Below, piece after piece: positions 23,501 to 36,400 of a stretch of DNA of 64,000 nucleotides. Under the pieces are notes generated by a model that did not search any database, was not told the origin of the DNA, and saw only the letters and a program-made list of their open reading frames with translations. The position numbers and the translations under genes are program-made. Numbering within the stretch: the stretch's first letter is position 1; each line of letters starts with the position of its first letter. The stretch is from Eucalyptus grandis (taxonomy: Eukaryota > Streptophyta > Magnoliopsida > Myrtales > Myrtaceae): assembly GCF_016545825.1 (NCBI RefSeq), contig NC_052614.1, positions 6,838,559 to 6,902,558 of the forward strand, given 5' to 3'.

Positions 23501-26500
23501 GAAAAGATAGAAATCTCCCGTAAGCTTTAATGCGATGTTTGGCAATTTGAAGTGTGTAAAACTACAAGTGGCATTATACTCAAAGATGTCTGTTTCATCA
23601 TATCAATGCAAAATGGAGGACAGTATACGCATACAATCAAATGCAAAATGGATACATGCCTTTCATCCAATCAGCTTGAATAAACCTTTGTAATATTCTC
23701 CTTAATTTCAGTTTGGACAAGATGCCATTACATACTCTAGCCAAGAAGATATATTACACTAACATAGATATGAAAATCGTCAAATGGACCAACTTTTGAA
23801 GGTTTTTCACACAGATAACAAAATGCATCACATAGTCTATCAATTATAGAGGCCAATACATGGAAACAGAACAAATAAGGATCACGAAAAGAGCATTACG
23901 ATAAAATAGAAGCGCTCAATACTCAAGCAAAGAGAGAGAAGATATGGCCACGAAGTGAAAAACCACAAGTGCGCAAGAAAGTCCAATTCCACACCAATGG
24001 AAATATAGAGAGCAGAGAAACAGTCTGATGAATATACCAAATAAGGACTCTTAATAGCTGATAAATGCTGAGCTTGGAATGAATGTGATTGGTCAAGATG
24101 TAATAGATAGACAATCTATTGTAACGCAATTATCTTCAAAGTACAGTAAAGGCATACAGCATTCAAAAACAATCTCCAAGAATTTTCAATCCTCCCAGGA
24201 GGACTGACATAGAGAGTCTAAAAGTTCTTACCAATGCCAATTCGTTCCCCTATCTGAAGATCCTCCCATCTAATGTCACATTCTGCATCCCCACCAAGCA
24301 TTGGGTTAATTGTCTCACTGTGACCATTACAGTATATTACATGTGCACCGCTGGCTCTGGTTCTTTCTTCCAATTTTAAAGAGGATGCAGCACCTGCATT
24401 GTCATAGTTATTACCACTGGTTGTGCACTGGCCAACTTGGCTTTGAAAAAAATCACCTGAAACAGAAAGGTCTCCTAGATCAATTCCTTATGGAAGGTGA
24501 TTCCCAATTACAAAGACAGGAGAGCCATACCTGATATCGCAGGGCTAGTCTGAATCTTATTACTAATTCCACTATTAACAAGCACAAATCCTTCACTTGT
24601 AGCATCAGAAGATTCAGAACACAAAGGGTAGCCAGAAGTCGCAGCATGCTTATCCAACTTTACAACCTTTTCAGACAATTCCATGGCATTCAGGTTTGAT
24701 TCACCAGCACAGCTAGAGCTTTCCAATGGTCTAACAACAGTTGAGGGTGACCAGTGACCATGACCGGCCAAGAACTTTTCCAGATAAAGCTCAGACAAAG
24801 AACTTTCTTCATTTCTTTCAGCCAGGTAGCATCTTTCATGAGCTTTTTGTTTGTCAACTTCACGACCATCAACATCTGAAAATAAATCGGGTGGAGGGGA
24901 GGCTCCACTCTCAACCAAAACGGCATGGAGCTTCTGAGCAAATTCTGGATTTTTTGAAGCACTGATGACTAACTTTGACACATTTTTCACTTTGACCTTC
25001 TGAGATTGTCTTGCTTCTCCACTTATACTTGATGGATGTTCCTGTGATTTACGTAGGGAGGGAAGAAGCTTCCCAAAGTCATTTTCAAATATTTCAGTTT
25101 GATTTCTTTCAGAAAGGATCCTTTCATCCTCTTCTGCGCTATTGCCAGTGCGAGAGGTGTCTCCTGTATTCGAGTGGCCAATATGGCAAGGTCCCTCAAA
25201 GTTCAGGCCCACTGCCAGTGTTTGAATTGTAGCATCAAGCAAATTAGGTGATATATCAATGTCGGAACTCTGTAGACAACTCGCAGGTACCTCAGCAGGA
25301 ATTAGAGTGCCTGGAGCACCCATCAAGTCAATTATGTATTCACCGCACCTATTCAACACATTAATCAAATTAGGGTCAATCACTTCAATAGAGTGGTAGA
25401 AGAGAACAATTCAGAAATTGAGACAAGAAAGAGTGTAGGACAGTGTGCATTACAAGAAAACTTGTCCCAGCCACTAAAAGATTTCAAACCAGAAACATCA
25501 CTATGACCCGAGAAACAGTCACTTCTCAGTACACACCATTCTACTACAGTTGATATTTTATACACCAATTGAGAGCTTACAGAGAATTGGATTAAAGATT
25601 AGTTCCTGTCATTGAATTCATACAGCAGACTGTACTTAGCAGATAAGGCTTGATTTGTTGTTGTTCTTCTTGTTGCTTTTGTACACACAAGTATGGGTAT
25701 AATTGAAAGTAACCAAGTCTAGGAAATAAGCACCATCACTGTGCTTCAAGTGCCCAGAAAATTAATTATCGACAGAAGTGGATAACTCTACTCCCAAAAC
25801 GATGGAAGCCTGCCCCTGAAGCATGCAGACATACAAAACTTACCAAGAAATATCAACAGGACTCACCATATCAGCAGCAAGAATAAAAATTAAGGAGGCC
25901 AAAAAACAGTTTCAAGGTTACTATAGAAGAGTGACTAAAACTTGTAAAGTAATTTCAGCTTTATCAACAAGTTTGGTTTAAGATAATCAGAGATGTTACA
26001 AAAGCAGATCATCACCTTCCAATTCCAGTATCAATCTTAATCAGGTTCACAGCCCCTTCATCAGTGCCAGTGTAGTAGCTTCCTTTTACCAGCTTACAGG
26101 GAATATCAAGCCTATCTGCTAGAACCTAGCATCCAAAATATAAAATGCATCACGTAAAATTTGGCAGTGGACTTAATACAGACAGGTAGGCTAACTTGTA
26201 AACTTCACAATCTAGCGAGAGTCCACTTGAAAAGAGGGTAGTGAAAATAACAAAAAGTGACAAACAAAGCCTTCTATCTATCAATCAGTTTACGCCATGA
26301 ATAGTTGAAAAACTGTAGAACCTTAAAAAGCAAGGCCCTGTGCCGTGAAAGTCCAACATTGAGTAGTCCAAGTGGCAAAATAGCAGTTTTGATTGAACTG
26401 CGGAGCTCATAACTTCTTGCGCTCCACCTCTTCACCATTTCATCGGCATCACCAACTGGACCGCCCATTCTATCAGCAACCATATCGGCAACTTTCTGAA

Positions 26501-28185
26501 TCAAGCCACTCATAAAAGGACCACATTGAGAAGCTTGACATTCCATAGATAGAGCAACTGCCGATTTCTCAAGCTCTTGCAGCTCAAAATCAACCATGCG
26601 GTTCACCACTATCACTTCGTAGTCAACATCATCATTAACAGATATAGCTTGAAGATCCACAAACAATGGCATCTTTCCTCGTGCAGCTACATCTGATTTG
26701 ATGCCATACACGTCATAAAATCCATCCATCACACTTTCATCGTAATTGACCACATTATGAGTCTGCATTCGATGAAAATTCACGAGAGTTAAAATTGATT
26801 ACCAAAAAACCTAGGTGTTCAAAGTTTCACAACAATGCGGCAAAAGTCGCAGACAGATTTCACCCTTTTCAGCTGACACTTACGTAGTAAAATTTTCTAG
26901 GAGGTTTGCCGAATTTACTAAACGATGCCGAAGAATGAGGGACAGCAACTAGGTTATTATTAAAGTTCACAAAATCAGGATTTGCCATTTTACGAAGTTT
27001 ACAATGTGGAAAATGAATGAAGCATGTGAGACAAAACGTAACCAGCACTCAAATTAGATTGCAATACTAAAGGGAAAATTTGATTCTGTAAATGCAAATA
27101 ACAAACAGTCAAAAACTAACTGCGAGATCAAAAAATATAATCATTGATATCTACAATCATGTTCCTATACCGAGACATGAGGCTAGTGAAAGACAAATAA
27201 GACAGAAAGTCAAATGCTCTTATTTTTGTGATGCATTTTTAGGCTGAATGGCATAAGCAACACTTAGCCAAGGTACAGCAGGGACGGGGCTCATAGGTAA
27301 AGCTTCACGACACAAGATCCATTAAGAAACATCATAGAGGAATTACAAGACCAAGCACACGAGGACCCTTTTGCTCCATCTAATCACACGAACTTTCCAT
27401 TCCACACATGGATGGCCTACTTTCTATTTAATGGTGATTGGCAGTCAATGAAGACAAAAATTGTTCGACCGGAGGGTTCTAAAAGGCAATCCCCATGGAA
27501 GCCGACCGATGGCAAGCGGCGTTGCCTGTCAATCACGCTTAGTGACCTAAAGGATGATGACCAACGTTCGAACCTCAGAAGCATAATTCCAAATGACCAT
27601 TTTGACGGATCAGTAACCAGCCTATGCATATTACAAAGTGCATAACGCAATCGCAAACCGATCCAATCTCAATTCAACGCGATTCAAAAGCCACAGAAGA
27701 TTCGGAAAAAAAAAAAAAAAAAAAAAACCGACAAGACTAGGGATCAGAAGAATTACCCAATACCGAAGCGAGAGGAACTCCACTTGGGCGTTGGGCTCCG
27801 CCGCGTCGGCCGCGGGGCAGCCGAGGCTAATCCGCTTGGCGGCGTCGATCTGCGCCGACTCCTCGGGGTCCTCGCGCACCCCCACGTGATCGGCCGACGA
27901 CGCGCTGATCGCCAGCGCCAGCTGCACCTGGAACTCCTCCTCCAGGAAATTGAAGTCGCCGCTCCCCCCGTCGTCGTCGCCCGATTCGACCTCGATCCCC
28001 GCCACCGCCCGCGCCCCCGGCGACGGCGACGGCGACGGATCGGGCCCCACGGCCAGGCTAGGGCTCATCCCGCCGCCGGGGGCCCGCGCCTCGCCCAGCC
28101 CTTGGTGCTCCGGCAGCAGCCCGCCGCCAGCGCCGCCGCCGCCGCCGATGTGTAGCTTCCGCAGCAAATGCTTCACCTTCGACAT
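20581..28185 (-). CDS. SIS8: Raf-like MAPKKK, SIS8/EDR1 family
   Basis: This encodes a group-B Raf-like Ser/Thr kinase; relatives act in sugar, salt, defence and osmotic signalling. Fourteen coding exons on the minus strand: 28,185-27,757, 26,762-26,322, 26,125-26,016, 25,348-24,531, 24,456-24,232, 22,736-22,696, 22,396-22,328, 22,245-22,145, 21,979-21,901, 21,665-21,567, 21,470-21,402, 21,279-21,230, 21,138-20,962 and 20,674-20,581. All junctions are GT-AG and the joined frame gives about 933 residues. I chose the start [15 protein letters not shown] because it matches the SIS8 N-terminus; an ATG 45 bases upstream is in frame but less likely. Residues about 130-390 form the EDR1-type N-terminal domain ([51 protein letters not shown]). 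The kinase domain starts near 668: glycine loop GIGSYGEV, VAVKKF, catalytic HRDLKSPN (Asp about 789), DFG about 807, [10 protein letters not shown]. All catalytic residues are present, so it should be active. The name is by family resemblance; EDR1-like is the alternative. Confidence 0.93.
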
Positions 28186-28359
28186 GGACGGATCGATCAT
28201 CGAGCTCTCACCGATCCATGGAAATCCCAACCGCGCAATCGAAGCAGGAAGTCGTCGGCGTTTCGATGAACTCGGGCCTTAACCTGCGCACGCCACCGAA
28301 GGGAGGAGGGAGGAAGAGATTCGCTTAACCTGCGCACCCTTCTTCGTCAAGCTACCACC

Positions 28360-28420
28360 ACTTGTAGAGAGAGAGAGAGAGAAAGAAAGAGAGAAAGAGA
28401 GAGAGAGAGAGAGAGAGTTA
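28360..28420 (-). repeat. GA/TC microsatellite in the MAPKKK leader
   Basis: A GA-rich run (TC on the coding strand) lies about 180-235 bases upstream of the chosen MAPKKK start. Pyrimidine-rich TC tracts are common in plant 5' leaders and core promoters. Its role here is unknown. Confidence 0.7.
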
Positions 28421-28794
28421 AATTAACCGCTCAACCATTCCCTCCAGTTCAGTGAATGGCCTTATGAACTACAAAATGGAGAGAAAAAAAAAATTATATA
28501 AATTAATTAATTAAAATAATTATTACAAAATTTGAATTATCCTGTATGGTTTTTTTTTGAAGAAAAATGAAAATTGGGAATTTGGTGACGGTGGCGGTGA
28601 TGGTGGGGCGGGACTTTTCCTTTGTCCCCACCTCCACTCCGGACGCCACGTGGCGGTCTCCGTCTTGGCGGGATGATGATTGGTGCTCCCCTGGCCTTTT
28701 CTTGCAATTCCTCCATGCTGCTTTGGGGAGAAAGGGTAAGGTCGAATTACGTAAGTTGTACAACATGGCATTTTTCTTTATCGGGGGGCGGATG

Positions 28795-29470
28795 ATTGTA
28801 AATTGGCCCCCCCTCGGCGTCATCCCAAGTTGTCTTGAGAATTGGATTAGATTAGGAAGGAGGGAGGTGGATATTCCCCCCGAGATTCCGCTCTCTTTTT
28901 CCCTTTTTAAATTAGAAGATAATTTCAAAAGTTTTTCAAGTTGGAGGAAGCAATAAGCCCTTGCACTTTGGGAAGCATCTCGTGCGCAACTCCTATCCAA
29001 CACGAGCCGTCGGAGACGTATCGCGAGGATTCTCGGGTGGATCTTCCAAGTTCGACACGTTTCGGGAAGTGGATCTTCAACACGAGTTCGGAGACGACAC
29101 CGGTGGATCTTCTTCCCGTTTCTTCATCTATGGTCGAATTGAAGAGGACCGGCTTAGTTTGATGCGTAGAAATTTGATCATAAAATATTCGATAATTCGT
29201 GGGATGGGATGGGATGGCGTCTTTTCATTTGGAGGGCCATTTTAAAGGATGGTATGATTAGACCAAAGTGGAATGCGGACATTCATTCTCATGGGCACCC
29301 TGCCTAATTCCAAGGGCACAACATGGGGTTGAATTGGTAGAGCTATTTTAGTAAGGGAAGCAAACCCTCGTGCCAAATAAAGTCAAATTGGCCCCATCCT
29401 CTTTATTCCTCGCATGTGAGGTTCTCCTCATTTTTCCGGGGAAAATCACATGACGACCCTTTAATTTTCT
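28795..29470. repeat. Dispersed duplication, copy 1 (partner 35,735-36,400)
   Basis: The segment matches 35,735-36,400 in the same orientation: GTCATCCCAAGTTGTCTT near 28,819, AATTAGAAGATAATTTCAAA near 28,910, and GGAAGCAATAAGCC near 28,944 all have counterparts there in order. Similarity runs on to the stretch near 29,300-29,410. Frames differ between copies and stop codons are frequent, so it looks non-coding. Confidence 0.75.
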
Positions 29471-29923
29471 TCCTAGAAAAGGACCCTAGAGATTGGAAAA
29501 ATTAACCTACTAAATCGGACATAAGAAAGGGGACAAAGAACATGATTCCGGTAGTCGAAGTTACGTAGAGGATCTGTTTTTCAGTAAAAAACTTATTATA
29601 AACAAATAAAGTTTCTTGATCGGATGAGGTTACCATTGCTTTATGTCTAATGATGGAAACATGCCTATTGCGACAATAGGCAAAAGCGGTTTGCTAATGA
29701 CGAGTTCAATTTATTAATGTAATGAGACTCCAATTTTGGGAGTTGTAAGCGTACATGTCACGTTCAAGAGGATGGATCCTTTCTTTAGCATAGTTGGCCT
29801 CAGGGTGTCCTGTCTCTTATTGCTCAATAGCTGCGAAAGCGATATTTCAAAATGCACAATTGTAAAAAACAAAGAAAAAAAAAGAAACATTGTGTATAGG
29901 GTTGTATTTATCTCGCAGAAATT

Positions 29924-31260
29924 TAGGGTGCGCATGGTTTCATTTTGTTCCCAGGGAACAAAAACAAAAAAGTGTTTTGTTAAGAACGGTTTAAACAAAA
30001 AGAACGCGTTTGGTAAGTGTAAAAAAACTGTTCTTGGAATAAAAAAGAACGAAACATGTTTGGTAACTTGCAATCAATTTCTATTCTTAGAATAGAAAAA
30101 GAAGCAAACACGTTTGGTAAACGACAAAACAATTTGTCTACATTTCGTTTGATTTGTTCATAAGTTGCATTTTTGCTACAACAAGTACATAATAATGCTA
30201 CATATAGAATGCACCATGAAATTCAGCCAACACAAGGCAGCATTACCCTTGGTTATACCTTCTTACGATGCCGCACAACCACGCCGCACCCGACTTGCCT
30301 AAATCTCCCCCTTGGTGGTGAAATCGTCCTTCAACGCCCTCGCCACTAGCTTCACCAGCCTGTCCATTCCACATCACCATGAGCAACAAAATAACAATCG
30401 AAAGAAACCACATCACCGACCTATTCATTCAAAATCACCAGCCCCTGTCCACCTCGCTAGAGGCTGCGGCGAAGAACCGCCGCACAAGTAGCTTGAGCGA
30501 GCTGCTGTAGGCTTCTTTGCTGCACTGCCGGGTCGGCTGCGGCTCGCTCGGGCTCGCTCGAGCCTTGGTCCAAAGCAGTGCACTCGAGCTCGCAGCGGCG
30601 GCTCGAGCGAGCTCGCAGTGGCTCGAGCTCGAGCTCGCGCGGCTCGAGGCGGCAACTCGAGCTCGCGGCGGCTCGAGCGAGCGAAGGGGAGGCAATGACG
30701 AGCTGCGGCTCGAGCGAGCATGCTCCCCTTCGGCGCGGCAGATCTGGCCGAGCAACGCCGCTCAAGGGACGGCTCGCCGCACCGAAGGGGAGTGCCGGCC
30801 CAGGAGAAGGAGCGCCGAAGGGGAGCGACACCGAGGAGGAGGGCCGAACGGAGAGCAACGCCGACCAGGAACGCGTGGAGTCGCCGGAGTGAGGAGTCGC
30901 CGGAGAGTTAGCCGAGTGGGAGCCGCCGGAGAGATGGAAGACACGCGAAAACGGAAGAACGAAGCTTCGGCGAGAGAGGAGCGGACGACGAGCACGCACG
31001 AAGAGTTCTTCTTCGCTTTGTTCCGAATTTGTTCTTTTGTTTCTTTCGTTTTTGTTCTTTTGTTCCGTCGAAGAAGTGTTTCTTTTCAAAAAAAAAAAAA
31101 CAACTTTTTTTGTTTCTTTTGTTTCTATTTTGTTTTGAAATAAAAAACAAAAAAGGAACAAAAATGCAACCAAACGCGTTTACATTCCTTTTTGTTCAGG
31201 AACACTTTCCGTACAGAAGTGTTAGGAAACACTTTTTGGAGTGTTCCATGCACGCCCTTA
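29924..31260. mobile_element. Non-autonomous TIR element with GC-rich passenger
   Basis: The left end TAGGGTGCGCATGGTTTC mirrors the right end, whose reverse complement is TAAGGGCGTGCATGGAAC. Next to both ends are GTTTGGTAA and GGAACAAAAA-type words in inverted orientation. The interior at 30,470-30,960 is a GC-rich block full of GAGCTCG and GGCTCGAG words. The outer end sequence resembles plant hAT elements. No clear 8-bp target duplication was seen and no transposase is present. Long open frames on both strands inside the block come from its composition. Confidence 0.7.
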
Positions 31261-31415
31261 ATGATTTGAATAATAATTTCTTTTGAAAAAATAATCGTAA
31301 AGAATGGACAAAACATAATTTCATTATCTACAAATTAAATATAAATTGTGATTGATAGCAAATACATTTTGCATTGACTAATTATTTCAAGTGATACAAG
31401 TAATCATTTTTATAA

Positions 31416-31897
31416 GAGTTAAAACTTAAAAAATCATAAACTGGTACACTTGTGACAAATTTACCTCAAATTATTTTTTTGACCACAAAAAATCCCAAAC
31501 TGATATACTTTTGACAAATTTACCCCAAATTGGTACACTTATGACAAATTTACTCTCTGTTAGTTTTCGTTAAACATGTAATAATTGACTGGTATACTAA
31601 TTTGAGATTTTATACTTTGTTTGTCATAGTTTACAATTTTTATGATTTTTTTGTGGTATTAATCAAATTTAGCGGAGGGTATAATTGTCACAAATTTACC
31701 AGTTTTTGGTTTTTTTATGATCGAATAAATTAGTTTGGGATAAATTTGTCATAAATGTACAAGTTTAGGGTTTTTTATGGTCAGTCGGGGTAAATTTGTC
31801 ACAGATATACCGGTTTGAGGTTTTTTATGGTAAAAAAATAGTTTTGGGTAAATTTGTGACAGGTGTACCAGTTTAGGGTTTTTCAGGGTATTAACCC
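31416..31897. mobile_element. MULE-type MITE with a perfect 9-bp target duplication
   Basis: The 482-bp element starts GAGTTAAAACTT and ends TATTAACCC. Its two halves form a long imperfect palindrome: TAAACTGGTACACTTGTGAC near 31,438 pairs with the reverse complement of GTGACAGGTGTACCAGTTTA near 31,856. It is flanked by TTTTTATAA at 31,407-31,415 and again at 31,898-31,906. A 9-bp duplication is the signature of Mutator-like transposition. There is no coding capacity. Relatives lie at 5,283-5,710 and 11,630-11,888. Confidence 0.92.
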
Positions 31898-32149
31898 TTT
31901 TTATAATAATACTTCAAATGATTCATTTTCCATAAAATAAACATAACATAAATTGCAAGCTAGACCAATTATAGCTCACAAACCTATTTCAGCCGAGGTT
32001 TCTCATGTAAGATCCTTTAAGCACTATATTTATTTGTCCAAATAGCACCGATACGACGGTTACACTTAATCCTAATGTCTCACTAACTAAAAACCGCGGT
32101 TCTTGATTACCGATTTCACTCTCGTTCGCCTTCTCTAGATCGTTTGCCT

Positions 32150-34200
32150 AAGTAAAAGAAGTGTAAAAAGAATGACTCAAAAGATCCATGACATATGCGG
32201 ATTGGCTGTGAGATTAATCTATTCATACGACATGATGCTCTAAGAAATAAGCCAAGATGGTCTTAAGCAAGACCTTAAAAAAAGGCTTTGACATCCTAGA
32301 AGCAGATAGGATAGAGGATGGGGTTCTTCCTCGATAAAAATAGAACCCCCACGGGGCCCGGCCACACGGGAAATCCCAAAAAAAAAGGGATTTTCCAGGG
32401 TAACCCCGCTTGGATTCCTGCGTTAATCTATTCATACGACAGGATGCTCTTTACTCCAAGAAATAAGCCAAGATTACTGTTAGGGCTTCGAACAAATTTG
32501 GGTTCTCAATTCAATCATGCCATGTCGGACGAACCTTCAAAATTTTGTGACGGGGGAATTTGATCAAAGACGAATTCATAATCGTTTTTCTGTTGTTAGT
32601 TCTATATTAGTCATTTTGTATTCGTCGAAGTGTTCCGTAAGAGATGAGAAAAACCCTTTGTTTCTTTGGACCTGTCTGAAATATAAAAGATATAAGCAAG
32701 CAAGGTGGAATCGATAAAATTATATAGACTATAGTTCAAAGTATCATCACAGCTTGCTTATTATCTCAATGCGACTGTTCACATACGTATGTATATATTC
32801 GAGCATCGATGACTCGTGGTACGCCTTACAGAAAATGGTTCGGTTAGGAATTTTATTAAATAATGCTTTGTGATACTTACCAATCAATCAAATGAAAAAA
32901 AAAATTGAATTTTTTAGTACACTGACCTTTTTTTGTGATGTTGATGATCGAATATTAATATTTGAGTTGATAATTCTCGACACGACCCGTTAACATAACA
33001 TTACACACAATTAAAATGGGTTTCGATTTGGTATAATCGAGTTTGTGTCATGAATGACCGCGTGTATGATACAACAAAAATCACGTATTATATGATTTGA
33101 CCCGCTTAATCAGTTCAAGCACAAATTAACACGTTGGTGAAAAATGACTCAAGGACTTACGGCACGAGCGGATGGTTTGTAAGATTAATCCATTGACGTG
33201 ACATGATGCTCCTAGCTCCAAGAAATAAGTCGGGAGTACTTCTGAACTTCAACAACTCGGGTTCTTAATTTAATCATTCCATGTTGCATGAATATTTGTG
33301 ATTTTGTGACGTGGGGTTTCTCCTTGAAAAAAATTGTTAAAAAAGTCATAAAACTTATTATATAAATAATGATTTAATAATAAACTTTTCAATTATGCGA
33401 ATTTAGTCCAAAATCTTACAATTGTACCAATTGAATTATAAACCTTTTGATAATATATCAATTTCGTCATTTCGGCTAAATATCCAAATAATAGATTAAA
33501 GATTAAATAGGCGAATCTTCAAAAGATAAAGGATTAAATTAGCACGACTGAAAGGTTTATGACTGTAATGATCGCCGTACGATAAGTTTAAGATTTTTTG
33601 TACAATTATTCCTTATGTACGTAATGTAAATGATTTGACTTTGACTGTTTCGAGGGGGAGACGTAGAGTTAGCTAATTGATGGGTGGCGATCACATAATT
33701 TTACGAATTAAAAAGTTCGCCACACCCATAATTTTCGTCTCAAATGCCATAAGAAATATACAAGGATGGTCGGAGGATGTGACGAGAAGCTGCTAGATGG
33801 TTTGAGATGATCAAAGACAGATGAAATAATCCTTTTGTTTGGTTCTTTGGACCCGACCGAAATATATAATTCAGATAAGCAATCAACGTGGATTCGACAT
33901 TATTATATAGGCTGTAGTTCAAAATATCCTTGCAACTTTCGTCATGGACGATTTGTCGAACACCATACGAAAAATGATTAATGAGTTTATTAAAGGGTGA
34001 ATTGTAATACTTGCTACCCAACCCATGAAAAAAAAATATTTAAATTTCAATACGCCGGCCTTTCTTGCAACGTGGGTAATCAATATCTGAATTCAATCTA
34101 ACAATTCTCAATACGATCTATTAACACGGCACCATGTGCGATTAGATATATTTAGGTTTGGCATAAACGTATGCATGTTATGACCATGTTGGCCCGTTTA
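32150..34200. repeat. Two tandem copies of a roughly 1-kb non-coding unit
   Basis: Copy 1 is about 32,150-33,130 and copy 2 about 33,145-34,200. Shared landmarks include ACATGATGCTC and CCAAGAAATAAG (32,230-32,470 and 33,200-33,230), TATATAGACTATAGTTCAAA (32,721) with its match near 33,904, and the ACGACCCGTTAACA region (32,984) with its match near 34,114. Copy 1 also has an internal duplication, 32,214-32,260 against 32,423-32,475, around a 160-bp insert. A further partial copy lies at 37,990-38,160. No gene was recognised. Confidence 0.7.
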
Positions 34201-35734
34201 TGACGCAATAGGAACCGTGTCTTGTATGGATCAACTTGCTTGATTCGTTGGGAGATGAATCGATACGTTTAAATTAACATGTTAACGTGTCACTCATTTA
34301 AACATGATACAGTTCGATAACATACGGTTAATTTACCAGCTCTTTTTCTCCCCATAAGTTTAGATTATTCCTCATTTACCCTGCCCACCTTCCATTTATC
34401 TCTTCTCTCCTTACTTCCCAAACAAAGCCCAAAAGATTATTAAAATAACTACCATGCTAAAAAGAATTAACGATTATATAGAACATTCCTTAGAATACAA
34501 AAAATAAACTCCCCAGTGTAAATATAATGTGAAACCATAAAATAAAAAAATATTTAGAATAAAAAAGTCATTAAACATGACAAATTAACTCAATAATGCA
34601 TTTAAAATATAATGTGAAGTGAAATTACTCATTTTGTATGAAATTCTATCAAAAGTTTTAATACAAGTTGTTGGGTATAAACATGTTTTATGTGTTCATA
34701 TTTTATATAGAATAACATATATTAACAAGTAAGTTAATGTACCGTGTGGTGTCGATATCTGACAAGGCAACATGTTTTATAGTTATGTTAGATGTGTTGT
34801 ATGACCCGTTTTTATGAAGTGTGTCATATTCACGTCAAACATGTTTATAAAATATGTCGTATTTAGGTTAATCATATGCATCTTATACCTCGACATTGTA
34901 ACACAATTAACATGATAAGATACTAATTACCTGCTCTAATCAGTATATTGATATTTTCTTATTAAAATGCTTAATAGTATATCCGCGACATTGATTAGCA
35001 AAAAGTGAGAAAAACTTGTTAGTGCCTTTTCTTTTTCAAGAACTTGGAAGTGCTATCCCTAATTCAAGATTATCTATCAACATCCATATATCCAACGATG
35101 TATTTGCACAAGCGCACAAAGCATGCCCAATATAAATTTATTTAATTGAAAAAATCTAACTGTTTCTGTGCATATAAATTATACCTACATCTATATTTAA
35201 TAACCACAATACTATGGTATCAATATTAAAGTCCATGTTCTGGACAAAGAATACTTCAAGTGGATGTCTGCCAACTAATTCTGTTTTATACGACTTCAAT
35301 AAATATTCTCATCTTATATGCTTCAACAATTTCACTAATGCAGGAACAACCACATGGAATAAGAATTCAAATCAATTTATGCTACACAAGAAAAAGAAAA
35401 TGAATAATGCAAAAAGTAGAATTGGAGAATATCAGTATAATTTGATATATATTAATAAAAAAATACTTCAATCTATTTATAAGCTTTATTAGATAACTAT
35501 TTTAAGATTAAATCTTAATGAAGATATGCACAACAAAAAAGAGATATACATGCAATATACTTACAATTTTGAGAGATACAAATAATCAACATAAATATCA
35601 TAATTTTTGACAAAAAAAAACATAAATATCATAATTATTTCTAAAATAGAAATTTATCCTAAAGAAATCTCTAATTATCTTTGATATTAGTAAAAATTAT
35701 CCTAGATATATGCAACATCTGCTCGCTCTTATGA
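34201..35734. repeat. AT-rich intergenic DNA with a dispersed repeat at 35,155-35,410
   Basis: Most of this stretch is AT-rich with nothing I can name. The part about 35,155-35,410 matches 44,650-44,850 in the same orientation (AACCACAAT, CTTATATGCTTC, CAATTTATGCTACACAAGAA). Neither copy has a shared open frame. Confidence 0.6.
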
Positions 35735-36400
35735 TTCCCTCGATGTCATCCCATGTTGTCTTAAGAGTGCATTAGATAGAAAGAGGAAGAGGGATACTCC
35801 CCCAATATTCCTCTCTTTTTCATTTTTGTTTTCTTTTTTTGAATTAGAAGATAATCTCAAAAGTATATTGAATTTAGGAAGCAATAAGCCTTGTGCTTTG
35901 AGAAATGCCGAGGCATATACTTAACTCCTATCTAACACGATCACCGGCAGTCGAATCACAAGGATTTTTTCTTGATCGGAGTTCAAGAGTGTGGTCTGCC
36001 CATGTCTCGTCTCATGTTAGGTCCAATTGAAAAGAATGAACTTAATTTGTTGCGTAGAAATGAATTTGGAAAGATTAGACAAGTCATGGGAGGGGGGGAT
36101 TGGTCTTGAAGCATTGGTGGCATCTTTCCATGTGGGGGTCATTCTCAAGAAAGATATGATAGGCCAAAGTGGAGTGGGACATTCCTTCTTATGGGCCCCG
36201 TGCCCCCAATTCAAGGCACAATTTGGGGTGGAATTGACAGCCTGCTCTCTTTGGTATAGCTATTTTAGTGAGAAAAGCAACCCTCATGCCAAATAAGTCA
36301 ATGGCTTTGTCCTCTTTATTCCTCCCATGACAGGATCTTCTCCCCCTTAAGAAGGGAAATCACATCCCTAGCCCTTCAATTTTCGTTACTAAATCGGACA
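35735..36400. repeat. Dispersed duplication, copy 2 (partner 28,795-29,470)
   Basis: This is the second copy of the block described at 28,795, in the same orientation and about 6.9 kb away. Copy 2 has extra bases in its pyrimidine-rich part and lacks some of the GC-rich stretch found near 29,050-29,110 of copy 1. Confidence 0.75.

Noticed and set aside
22740..24230. A separate gene inside the 1.5-kb intron 5 of the MAPKKK
   Set aside because: No frame shows a domain, and the intron has ordinary AT-rich composition with proper GT-AG ends.
27700..27726. Poly-A run near a possible retroposon end
   Set aside because: It is a homopolymer just inside intron 1 of the MAPKKK gene; no element body or target duplication adjoins it.
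30457..31173. Open frames of more than 200 codons on both strands
   Set aside because: They lie inside the GC-rich passenger of the TIR element; both strands are open at the same place and no domain is visible.
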